DNA of 21,026 nucleotides from CAUTUX01 sp963532875. Its GTDB lineage: Bacteria > Bacillota > Clostridia > Christensenellales > CAG-917. The notes under the pieces are model-generated. The model worked only from the letters and a program-made list of their open reading frames with translations. It was not told where the DNA came from and ran no database searches. Below are positions 6,359 through 14,124 of this stretch, in pieces. The stretch covers positions 1 through 21,026 of the forward strand of contig CAUSLO010000020.1 of assembly GCA_963532875.1 (NCBI GenBank), read 5' to 3'. Made by a program: the position numbers and the translations under genes. How positions within the stretch are numbered: the first letter of the stretch is position 1; each line of letters opens with the position of its first letter.

Positions 6359-8560
6359 ATGAAAAGAAAACTCACAACTGTTTTTTTTACAATTTGTATC
6401 GTATTGATTGGCTTATTCTCTTTAGTTGCGTGTAATCAAATTGATACAAAGACTGATTATATTAAAAACGGTGGATTTGAAAATTTAACAGATAGCGATA
6501 AAAAATTTGAGAATTGGACTTTCTTAGATTCCAATACAGGTAATTTAAAAATATCTAGTCCAGGATCAGAAGATAAGACAATAAACAATCAAAGTTTTGG
6601 AAAGAAATATTTAACACTTGATAATGGTAAAGATAAAACAAAGACATATCATTCACAAATTTTCCAAAAAACAAAGGTTAAAAAGAACCACTATTACAGA
6701 TTAAAGATTTCATATCGTTACGAACTTGAAAAAGATAATCCTAGTGCTAATATAACAAAAGAAGCACACTTGCTTTTTAATGGTGGTGCAGCAAAAGTAG
6801 AGTTGCCAGCAAATGATAAATGGCAAGAAACTGAGATTATAGTTAAAGCTAAATCAAGAGACTTTATACTTGGAATATGTTTGGGAAGTGAAAATAGCAA
6901 GACGAAAGGTAAACTTCATGTTGACAACGTATCAATGCACGAAACCAAGTTGGGTAAAAACGAAGCGGGTAAAGTTGTAAATGTTGCTTCTAATAGTAAA
7001 AGTGGCGTTAAATATAACACAAAGAATGTACAAGGAATCATCTTGATTGTATTCGCAAGTTTATTGACAGTGACAATCGTTGTTACAGCATATGTATTCT
7101 TGAGAAGACTATACAATAAGAAAGAAGCATTTAATGATTTCAAACCGGTTATAAACCCAGATAAAAATCCAAATGCATCTGCACATTTAAATAAGTATCA
7201 ACTAATATATATAGCAATCATATTAGGTGCGGTCGCATTATTAGTAAGACTTATCGTAGTATTTACAACTTTTGGTTTTGGTAAAAATATGATGGATTTC
7301 TTTGATTTATCTAAATCAATTTCAAAGACACAAGATTTAACATCGTATTATCTAAATAATAAAAGTTCAAATTATGCCCCAGGATTCTTATATTTAGCAT
7401 CCATTTTAGGAGCATTTAATTTAAAGAAAGCAACTGACTTCTCAATTTTAGTTAGAATGATTAATGTACTTTTTGATGTAGCAATTGTTCTAATAATTTA
7501 TTTCTACGGAAGAAAAAAAGTAGGGAATAAGCTTTCAACAATTTATAGTGCATTATATGCTTTATTGCCACTAACATTCATATTCTCATCTATGTCAAAT
7601 GTATTTACAAGTATAACGATTTGCTTCTCGTTAGTACTAATTATACTGGTTGTCGAAAAGCAATATATCGCATTTTATAGTGTGTTACCGTTTGCAATAA
7701 TATTTGATTTAAGAGTAATGGCAATACTTCCAGTAATAGTTGTAGGGTTAGTTTTTGATTATATTAAGGATGAGCCTGGAATTGCTAGATTTACAAAAAA
7801 TAGAGCAGTAATTGTCTTTGGAGTTTTAACTACATTTATTTTGGTTTATATATTAACTTTACCAATAGCAATTAAACAAATTCAAGCTAAGGATGCGTTC
7901 TACGGATATAAAGCAGTCGCAAATGTAATGATGAACACAAATACATTTGTAATTAACTCGCTAAATCTATATGCACTTGCTGGAATGAATGGAGAAGATA
8001 TTGTAAAGAGTACTAAGATACTAAATATAATATTTATTTTAGTCTTTGAGATATTTGTATTGTCATTATACCTAGGCAAGAAAAATAGATTAGATTTATT
8101 TTTATTAAGTGCATTAACATATTCAGTTATGGCAATTTTAACAATGAAGGTAGATTACACTTATTTAATTCTTCCAATTGCATTGTTAATGATCCACACA
8201 ATGATTTCTGGGGATAGACGTTTATATTTTGTATTTGCAATCTTTGCTTTTGTCTCAATTGTAAATATCGCACAAATTATAAATCTATCGCACTTTGTTG
8301 GAGGGAAACTTGAAACGATACAACAATCAAAATTGGCATTATTTGATGAAAAAGATCCATTCATGATTTTCTTCTCAATAATAACTATTCTTACATTGCT
8401 ATATTATATGTATGTTTCATATTCAATAAGTGTAAACAGAAAGATAGTTGATATTAAGCCTATGAATTCAAATATCATTAAATATTTTGGCAGAAAAATA
8501 GACGCTATAAAACAGTATAATAAAGATCAAAAAGAAAAGAGGATGGCAAAAATTAATTAA
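6359..8560 (+). CDS. Lipoprotein with carbohydrate-binding-like domain fused to GT-C-like membrane domain
   Basis: Not assigned to a named family; 733 residues. Residues 1-25 are a lipoprotein signal peptide with lipobox L22-V-A-C25. Residues ~33-195 look like a beta-sandwich carbohydrate-binding domain of the CBM4/9 kind: it starts YIKNGGFEN and ends with KLHVDNVSMHE, a common pattern of such domains. A linker and first membrane helix (~225-248) follow. About eleven more hydrophobic segments lie between 281 and 690, with a basic tail inside the cell. Between the second and third of them, MMDFFDLSKS (311-320) and NYAPGFLYL (338-346) resemble the acidic first external loop and YxPGxLYL motif of GT-C, polyprenol-phosphate-sugar-dependent glycosyltransferases. 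Inference: transfer of a sugar to a cell-surface acceptor. GAGGT precedes the ATG; only 11 bases separate it from rplS, so the two are probably co-transcribed. Confidence 0.65.
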   Translation: MKRKLTTVFFTICIVLIGLFSLVACNQIDTKTDYIKNGGFENLTDSDKKFENWTFLDSNTGNLKISSPGSEDKTINNQSFGKKYLTLDNGKDKTKTYHSQIFQKTKVKKNHYYRLKISYRYELEKDNPSANITKEAHLLFNGGAAKVELPANDKWQETEIIVKAKSRDFILGICLGSENSKTKGKLHVDNVSMHETKLGKNEAGKVVNVASNSKSGVKYNTKNVQGIILIVFASLLTVTIVVTAYVFLRRLYNKKEAFNDFKPVINPDKNPNASAHLNKYQLIYIAIILGAVALLVRLIVVFTTFGFGKNMMDFFDLSKSISKTQDLTSYYLNNKSSNYAPGFLYLASILGAFNLKKATDFSILVRMINVLFDVAIVLIIYFYGRKKVGNKLSTIYSALYALLPLTFIFSSMSNVFTSITICFSLVLIILVVEKQYIAFYSVLPFAIIFDLRVMAILPVIVVGLVFDYIKDEPGIARFTKNRAVIVFGVLTTFILVYILTLPIAIKQIQAKDAFYGYKAVANVMMNTNTFVINSLNLYALAGMNGEDIVKSTKILNIIFILVFEIFVLSLYLGKKNRLDLFLLSALTYSVMAILTMKVDYTYLILPIALLMIHTMISGDRRLYFVFAIFAFVSIVNIAQIINLSHFVGGKLETIQQSKLALFDEKDPFMIFFSIITILTLLYYMYVSYSISVNRKIVDIKPMNSNIIKYFGRKIDAIKQYNKDQKEKRMAKIN

Positions 8561-8572
8561 TTGATTTTTGCC
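8545..8572. repeat. 28-bp palindrome across overlapping convergent stop codons
   Basis: Arms 8545-8556 and 8561-8572 pair over 12 positions (GGCAAAAATTAA with TTGATTTTTGCC, one G-T) around TTAA. The loop TTAA (8557-8560) contains both stop codons. It could work as a two-way transcription end point, although no T run follows the stem on either strand. Confidence 0.7.
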
Positions 8573-9321
8573 TGAAATCTTCTAACAAGATCTAAATCTA
8601 ATTTTTCAAAGATTATATTTGCGTTAAAATCATCAGCGATTGATACTTTAGATTCGTTATTAACTGTCCAGAGTAGTATTGGAAGTTTGTCAACATATTT
8701 TTTTAAATATTTTGTAGCTTTATACTTTGGATTAAGTGCTCTTACATCGTATGAGATGAAATCTGGATTGCTATTATTAAGAACTCTAAGTTTACCAAAA
8801 TAATTCATAACGAAACACTTTTCGAGTTTACCGAATTGCCAAGTAACCAACTGACCACAAAATCTGTCTGAATGTTTTTTTAAATACTTTACCGCTCCAA
8901 AATTAAAGGAGTGAAATGCAACATTGCCAGAATATTCTTGTGTTTCAATATTTGCGATTTTTTCAATAGAATTATCATTTAAATTTAACCCCTTAATTTC
9001 ACATAATATACCAGTCTGTGATCTTATTAAATCAAGTACTTCTTGATAAGTGGGTATAGTTTCATTTACATTTTTAAATTTAAGTTCTTTTAGTTCACTT
9101 AGTGTGCAATCTTTAATTTGTTTTCTAATGTTGAACATTCTTTTTAGAGTATAATCATGGAAAACAATAAGTTTTTTGTCCTTAGTTAATTGCACGTCTA
9201 ATTCAATATTAAATCCATTATCAATTGCATTTTTAAAAGCAGATAGTGAATTTTCTGGAACTGATTCGTTGTGCAAACCACGATGTGCAATTGGTGTTTT
9301 AATTAACCAATTTAAATCCAT
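8557..9321 (-). CDS. Glycerophosphodiester phosphodiesterase (GDPD family)
   Basis: TIM-barrel phosphodiesterase that hydrolyses glycerophosphodiesters to glycerol-3-phosphate and an alcohol. The 254 residues fit the short, cytoplasmic UgpQ-like form: there is no signal peptide or membrane segment. Catalytic and metal positions are visible: H13-R-G, E23-N24, E40-x-D42 (ELDVQLTKD), H55-D56 and E108-x-K110 (CEIKG). The C-terminal half has the WQFGKLE and LLWTVNN stretches; the latter is the usual W-T-V/N strand end. GGTGGGG lies just before the ATG at 9321. Its stop overlaps that of the convergent lipoprotein gene by 4 nt. A substrate is not evident from context. Confidence 0.92.
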   Translation of the reverse strand: MDLNWLIKTPIAHRGLHNESVPENSLSAFKNAIDNGFNIELDVQLTKDKKLIVFHDYTLKRMFNIRKQIKDCTLSELKELKFKNVNETIPTYQEVLDLIRSQTGILCEIKGLNLNDNSIEKIANIETQEYSGNVAFHSFNFGAVKYLKKHSDRFCGQLVTWQFGKLEKCFVMNYFGKLRVLNNSNPDFISYDVRALNPKYKATKYLKKYVDKLPILLWTVNNESKVSIADDFNANIIFEKLDLDLVRRFQAKIN

Positions 9322-9345
9322 ATTTCCCCACCAAGATATTATTTA

Positions 9346-9374
9346 TTGATAAAAGTCTATGCTTAAATTATAAT
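9346..9374 (+). promoter_or_regulatory. Promoter of lepA operon
   Basis: TTGATA (9346-9351), 17-base spacer, TATAAT (9369-9374), near-consensus sigma-A form, about 33 bases ahead of the lepA start. Its footprint is interleaved with the opposite-strand promoter. Confidence 0.75.
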
Positions 9375-9382
9375 AATGTCAA
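9354..9382 (-). promoter_or_regulatory. Promoter of the GDPD gene
   Basis: On the minus strand TTGACA (9377-9382) and TAGACT (9354-9359) with a 17-base spacer, about 33 bases upstream of the ATG at 9321. It overlaps the lepA promoter almost completely, so the two probably compete for polymerase. Confidence 0.65.
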
Positions 9383-9407
9383 TACTCAAAAAAAACAGAG
9401 GTACAAC

Positions 9408-11210
9408 TTGTACAAGAAGAACATAAGGAATTTTTGCATAATTGCTCACATAGATCACGGTAAAAGTACTTTAGCTGATAGATTAATAGAAAAAACGCAA
9501 ACTGTCGCTCAGAGAGATATGACATCTCAGATTCTGGACAATATGGATATCGAAAAGGAGCGAGGAATAACAATTAAATTGCAAACATGTAGAATGCAAT
9601 ACCGCTATAAAGATGAAGATTATATTCTAAACTTAATCGACACACCAGGGCACGTAGACTTTACATATGAAGTATCAAGATCATTAGCAGCGTGTGAGGG
9701 AGCATTGCTTGTAGTAGATGCTACACAAGGTATTGAGGCACAAACACTATCGAATTTATACCTTGCTTTAGAAAATGACCTAGAAATTATTCCAGTAATA
9801 AATAAAATAGATTTACCCTCTGCTGACGTAGAAGGTGTAAAAAAGGAAATAGAAGACGTAATAGGTATAGATACAACAAATTGTCCGTTGGTATCAGCAA
9901 AAGAAGGTTTAGGAATTGAATCACTAATTGAAGCAATAATTGAACACATTCCACCTCCAAAAGGGGAAAAGAATGAAAAATTAAAAGCATTAATATTTGA
10001 CAGTTTTTATGATAATTACCGTGGAGCAATTTCAATGGTAAGAGTTTTTGATGGGTCAGTAAAAGTTGGCGATGTAATAAAGATGTTTGCGACTCAGAAA
10101 AAATTTGAAGTTGTTGAAGTTGGTTTTTTTACTCCTAAAATGTCAGAGTGTAACGAACTGAAAGCAGGCGATGTAGGATATATAGCAGCAAGTATAAAAA
10201 ATGTTGCAGATACAGCAGTAGGGGATACAATTACACTAGCAACTGACCCTGCAAGCCAAGCACTGCCTGGATACAAAAAGTCTACGCCAATGGTATATAC
10301 TGGAATTTTCCCTGCAGATGGTGCAAAATATGATGACTTAAAAGAAGCATTGCTCAAATTGCAATTAAACGATGCTTCATTAGTTTTTGAGCCAGAAGTA
10401 TCAAAAGCCTTAGGCTTTGGTTTTAGATGTGGTTTTTTAGGTTTGTTGCACATGGATATTATTCAGGAAAGAATCGAAAGAGAGTTTGATTTAAAAATCA
10501 TTACAACCGCTCCTAGCGTTTCATACAAGGTCAAAAAGACAAATGGGGAGGAGATTGTGGTTGAAAATCCGACGTCTTTGCCTACACCAAACAACATTGA
10601 ATATATTGAAGAACCTGTTGTAAAAGCAACAATATATACACCTCCAGAATATGTTGGTGTCATTATGGAACTTTGCCAAGATAAACGAGGTGTAATGGTT
10701 GACATGTCATATATCGACAGCCGAAGGGTATCAATAATCTATTTAATGCCGTTAAACGAAATAGTTTACGACTTTTTTGATTTGCTTAAATCTAGAACAA
10801 AAGGATTTGCATCACTTGATTATGAAATGTCTGGATATAAAAAAAGCGATTTAATCAGATTAGACATACTAATTAACAATGAAGTTTGTGATGCACTTTC
10901 ATTAATAACACATAAAGATAGGGCATATGCTAAAGGTAGAGCAATTGCCGAAAAGTTACGAAATGTAATACCACGTCAATTGTTTGAGATACCAATTCAG
11001 GCAGCAATAGGGTCAAAAATAATTGCCAGAGAAACAGTGAGGGCTGTGAGAAAAGACGTACTTGCTAAATGTTATGGTGGAGATATCACTAGAAAAAAGA
11101 AACTTCTTGAAAAGCAAAAAGAAGGCAAAAAAAGAATGAGAAAGATTGGATCTGTTGAAATCCCAAGTGATGCATTTGTAACGATATTAAAAATTTCGGA
11201 TGATGAATAA
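9408..11210 (+). CDS. lepA: Elongation factor 4 (LepA), back-translocating GTPase
   Basis: Translational GTPase that binds stalled or mis-translocated ribosomes. The 600-residue length is exactly typical. The G motifs are AHIDHGKST (residues 13-21), RGITIK, DTPGHVDF, NKID and the SAKEGLGI region. The LepA-specific C-terminal half is present, with FGFRCGFLGLLHMDIIQERIERE, the SYIDSRR region and the basic CYGGDITRKKKLLEKQKEGK tail. The start is TTG at 9408, preceded by GAGGT at 9398-9402 with 5-base spacing; no better start lies upstream. The stop overlaps the hemW start codons by about 11 nt. First gene of a five-gene run to rho. Confidence 0.97.
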   Translation: MYKKNIRNFCIIAHIDHGKSTLADRLIEKTQTVAQRDMTSQILDNMDIEKERGITIKLQTCRMQYRYKDEDYILNLIDTPGHVDFTYEVSRSLAACEGALLVVDATQGIEAQTLSNLYLALENDLEIIPVINKIDLPSADVEGVKKEIEDVIGIDTTNCPLVSAKEGLGIESLIEAIIEHIPPPKGEKNEKLKALIFDSFYDNYRGAISMVRVFDGSVKVGDVIKMFATQKKFEVVEVGFFTPKMSECNELKAGDVGYIAASIKNVADTAVGDTITLATDPASQALPGYKKSTPMVYTGIFPADGAKYDDLKEALLKLQLNDASLVFEPEVSKALGFGFRCGFLGLLHMDIIQERIEREFDLKIITTAPSVSYKVKKTNGEEIVVENPTSLPTPNNIEYIEEPVVKATIYTPPEYVGVIMELCQDKRGVMVDMSYIDSRRVSIIYLMPLNEIVYDFFDLLKSRTKGFASLDYEMSGYKKSDLIRLDILINNEVCDALSLITHKDRAYAKGRAIAEKLRNVIPRQLFEIPIQAAIGSKIIARETVRAVRKDVLAKCYGGDITRKKKLLEKQKEGKKRMRKIGSVEIPSDAFVTILKISDDE

Positions 11211-12276
11211 AGGATCAATATATATCCATATACCTTTTTGCAAATCAAAGTGCACATACTGTTCTTTTAATTCAGTTACAGAATTAAAAGATATTGACGT
11301 TTATGTTGATAAATTAATTTCTGAAATTAAAAACACCGATACAGATTTAGAAATTAATACAATATATTTAGGAGGTGGCACGCCGTCTATACTTGGCGAA
11401 AATCAAATAAGAAAAGTATTTGACGCAATTTCAAAATTTAAAATTTCAACCAATTCTGAAATAACTATTGAAGTGAATCCAGAGTCGGTTAATGAGGATA
11501 AATTGAAATTATATCAATCGCTTGGCATTAATCGGATTAGTGTTGGTATTCAATCCTTAGATGATGATGAATTAAAAATAATGAATCGCTTACATAACTC
11601 AAATGATGCAATTGAAAAAATTAAATTAATAAGTAAATATTTTGATAACATTGCTTGTGATTTGATATTAGGATTAAAGAAGAATGTTCAAATATTAGAC
11701 TGGATTAAATTTTTATCAAACTATGTTAAATCGTTTTCTATATATTTATTGTCCTTTGATGAAAAGGCAAAATTAAATCCTAAAACCGCATATATTGTTC
11801 AAAACGAAGATGATTGTATTGACATTTATGACGATGTAGTTCGTCAATTAAAACGTCTTGGATATGAAAGATATGAAGTGTCTAATTTTGCTAAAAAAGA
11901 TTTTAAATCAAAACATAATGCAAATTATTGGGAAAGGGGTACGTACTTTGGCTTTGGAGCAGGGGCACACTCATATATTGCAGAAAAAGAGTTAAGAATT
12001 GAAAACTCTTCAGATATTACTCAATACCTAAATGACAAAGGAAAAAGTGATAAAAAATTAAGCAAAATTGAAATTACTGAGGAAAGAATCATGTTAGGTC
12101 TAAGAACAAATGTAGGCATTAATATTAAAGATGTTTCAGATTTCGTGAGAAAAAAATATGTAGGATACTATTATATTAATGGTGAAAATTTTATATTAAA
12201 TGATGAAGGTCTAAAGATCATGAATATGATTTGTGTTGATGTAATTGATGAATTTTCTGAGGTTAAATTTCATTGA
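11200..12276 (+). CDS. hemW: Radical SAM protein HemW (heme chaperone-like)
   Basis: Radical SAM protein of the HemW family, formerly confused with HemN. HemW proteins bind heme and are thought to hand it to target proteins. The cluster motif is C14-x3-C18-x2-C21 followed by S-F, in the usual YIHIPFC context. IYLGGGTPS is the conserved SAM-binding glycine stretch. Later come EITIEVNPES, GINRISVGIQS, IACDLILG and the YEVSNFAK...HNANYW block shared by HemW and HemN. The 358-residue length is slightly short but complete. Starts at 11200 or 11203 (tandem ATG) inside the end of lepA; no Shine-Dalgarno is visible, so translation is probably coupled to lepA. The lepA-hemW order is frequent in Firmicutes. 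Confidence 0.93.
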   Translation: MMNKGSIYIHIPFCKSKCTYCSFNSVTELKDIDVYVDKLISEIKNTDTDLEINTIYLGGGTPSILGENQIRKVFDAISKFKISTNSEITIEVNPESVNEDKLKLYQSLGINRISVGIQSLDDDELKIMNRLHNSNDAIEKIKLISKYFDNIACDLILGLKKNVQILDWIKFLSNYVKSFSIYLLSFDEKAKLNPKTAYIVQNEDDCIDIYDDVVRQLKRLGYERYEVSNFAKKDFKSKHNANYWERGTYFGFGAGAHSYIAEKELRIENSSDITQYLNDKGKSDKKLSKIEITEERIMLGLRTNVGINIKDVSDFVRKKYVGYYYINGENFILNDEGLKIMNMICVDVIDEFSEVKFH

Positions 12277-12320
12277 TATGAGGTGTTTAATTTGCTATTA
12301 TTTACACAGTGGAGAAAACA

Positions 12321-13463
12321 ATGGTTATAGATTTAAAAAATAATTCTAAGAACAAAATTGCGCCACTTGCCTTAATCGCAACCCCTGGAGCAAGAGAACT
12401 AGCCAAATTAATTGATGGTTGGTTAAAACAATGGCTAAAAAAAGATCTAGACGATAGAGATACTTTTATTTTAGATTCAGATTGTCCAAGATTTACAAAC
12501 GGTGAAGCAAAAGGAATAGTTTTTGATACTGTAAGAGGCAAAGATTTATATGTCATTTGCGACCCTTACAATCATGGAATTACTTACAACATGTATGGAA
12601 AAGAAATTCCAATGACACCAGATGAACATTATGCAGATTTAAAAAGACTACTTGCAACAACTACAGGTAAGCCAAATAGAGTAACAGTAATCATGCCAAT
12701 GTTATATGGTGGAAGACAACATAGAAGAAGTGCAAGAGAATCACTTGACTGTGCAGTTATGTTACATGAGTTGCAAGCTATGGGCGTTAAGGATGTCATT
12801 ACCTTTGATGCACACGATGATAGAGTTCAAAATGCTGTCCCATTAATGGGATTTGATAATTATTATCCACATTACCAAATCTTAAAAAAACTATCTAAAC
12901 ATTTTCCAGATGTTCAGTTTAATAAGGATAAAATGATGATCATTTCTCCTGATGAAGGAGCAATGAATAGGAATATTGCTTATGCAACAAATTTAGGTCT
13001 TGACTTGGGAATGTTTTATAAGAGAAGAGATTATACAAGAATTATAAATGGTAGAAACCCAATTATCTCTCATGAGTATATTGGTAGTTCAGTTATGGGA
13101 ATGGATGTATTTGTAGCTGATGATATTATAGCGACAGGTGATTCAATTCTTAAGTTATCTTATGAGATCAAAGAAAAAGGAGCAAAGAGGGTATTCCTCT
13201 CATCAACATTTGCTTTGTTTACAGAAGGTCTTGCAAAATTTGATAAGGCGTATGAAGAAAAAGCATTTGACGGATTGTTCTCAACAAATTTAACATATCG
13301 TATTCCAGAGTTATCTAAAGCAAAATGGTTCTATGAAACTGATATGTCTAAATATCTTTCATATATTATTGCAGCTTCTAACTATCAAATTTCTGCAACG
13401 AAACTTCTTAGTCCAATTGAAAAAATTGAAAAACTTATGGGGAAAATAAACAACAAAAATTAG
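12321..13463 (+). CDS. prs: Ribose-phosphate pyrophosphokinase (long clostridial-type PRPP synthetase)
   Basis: Makes PRPP from ribose-5-phosphate and ATP for nucleotide, histidine and tryptophan synthesis. The PRPP-binding loop is VADDIIATGDSIL, a variant of the usual VDDxxDTAGT. The flexible-loop region reads YGGRQHRRSARES where classical enzymes have ARQDRK, and the catalytic-histidine strand reads ITFDAHDDRVQNAV. The 380-residue chain is about 65 longer than classical 315-residue enzymes, with extra residues at both ends and a long insertion near the N-terminus. I recall similar long forms in Clostridia, but a search would be needed to place it. A GTG at 12309 is in frame, but the GGAG at 12311-12314 makes sense only as the ribosome site of the ATG at 12321. 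Forms one run with hemW upstream and the MBL-like gene 9 bases downstream. Confidence 0.9.
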   Translation: MVIDLKNNSKNKIAPLALIATPGARELAKLIDGWLKQWLKKDLDDRDTFILDSDCPRFTNGEAKGIVFDTVRGKDLYVICDPYNHGITYNMYGKEIPMTPDEHYADLKRLLATTTGKPNRVTVIMPMLYGGRQHRRSARESLDCAVMLHELQAMGVKDVITFDAHDDRVQNAVPLMGFDNYYPHYQILKKLSKHFPDVQFNKDKMMIISPDEGAMNRNIAYATNLGLDLGMFYKRRDYTRIINGRNPIISHEYIGSSVMGMDVFVADDIIATGDSILKLSYEIKEKGAKRVFLSSTFALFTEGLAKFDKAYEEKAFDGLFSTNLTYRIPELSKAKWFYETDMSKYLSYIIAASNYQISATKLLSPIEKIEKLMGKINNKN

Positions 13464-13472
13464 GAGGATAAC

Positions 13473-14114
13473 TTGAAAATATCTTGGCTTGGTCATTCTG
13501 CTTTTAAATTAGAAGAGAGCACAGGCACAACATTAATTTCTGATCCGTATTCACCGAAACTAGGATTAAAGTTACCACAAATGAATGCTGACGTAATAAG
13601 CGTTAGTTGTGAAAATTGTTTTAATTCGTATACTGCAGACATTGAAGGAAATCCAACAATAATTAGACGACCTGGAACATATGAAATGGAAGGAATACAT
13701 ATATTTGGATTTTCTGAATCACAGTTAAATAAATCTAATACAAAAAATGTTATATATAAATATCGTTTAGATGGTGTTGATGTATGTCATATGGGAAATA
13801 TAAGTTCTGAATGTACAACGCTATTGGTTGAAACTTTGGCTCCAATTGATGTATTATTAATTCCAGTTGGGGGTCATGATGTAATTGATGCTGATTTGGC
13901 AAAAGAATATATAGAAAAGTTAATGCCAAGCGTTGTCATCCCAATGAAATATAGAGATAAAGAAGCAAATTATACATTAAATAAATTACATGATTTCCTT
14001 GAATTATTTGATGAAAAAGATATCATTTATTCAGATACAAAAACAGTCGAATTCGACAGATACAAAGTAGATTCAGAAGAAACAAAAGTTTTAATTTTAG
14101 AAAAGAATATTTAG
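13473..14114 (+). CDS. Metallo-beta-lactamase-fold protein lacking metal ligands (probable pseudoenzyme)
   Basis: Fold recognised from the UlaG/UPF0173-like MBL family: MKISWLGHSAFKLE at the start, SDPYSP after it, GTYEMEGIHIFG, DVCHMGN, DVLLIPVGGHDVIDADLAKEY and VVIPMKYR. The usual metal site is absent. At the place of the family's HxHxDH, the sequence after DVISVS is CENCFN. The GD aspartate after the DVCHMG strand is N, the mid-protein histidine is not seen in the FGFSES stretch, and the C-terminal PMHY histidine is K (PMKY). The 213 residues are otherwise full length and uninterrupted, so the protein is probably made and folded. TTG start at 13473 behind AGGAGG with 5-base spacing. Lies between prs and rho with 9- and 10-base gaps. 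A hydrolase role is unlikely; the true function is unknown. Confidence 0.8.
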   Translation: MKISWLGHSAFKLEESTGTTLISDPYSPKLGLKLPQMNADVISVSCENCFNSYTADIEGNPTIIRRPGTYEMEGIHIFGFSESQLNKSNTKNVIYKYRLDGVDVCHMGNISSECTTLLVETLAPIDVLLIPVGGHDVIDADLAKEYIEKLMPSVVIPMKYRDKEANYTLNKLHDFLELFDEKDIIYSDTKTVEFDRYKVDSEETKVLILEKNI

Positions 14115-14124
14115 TTGGAGGCAT

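Noticed and set aside
12309..12320. GTG at 12309 as the prs start
   Set aside because: It overlaps the GGAG ribosome site that serves the ATG at 12321.
12292..12330. A 12-codon frame starting at TTG 12292 behind GAGGTG, overlapping the prs start
   Set aside because: Could be a leader peptide for coupling, but the peptide has no recognisable bias or attenuator structure and such short frames are common by chance.
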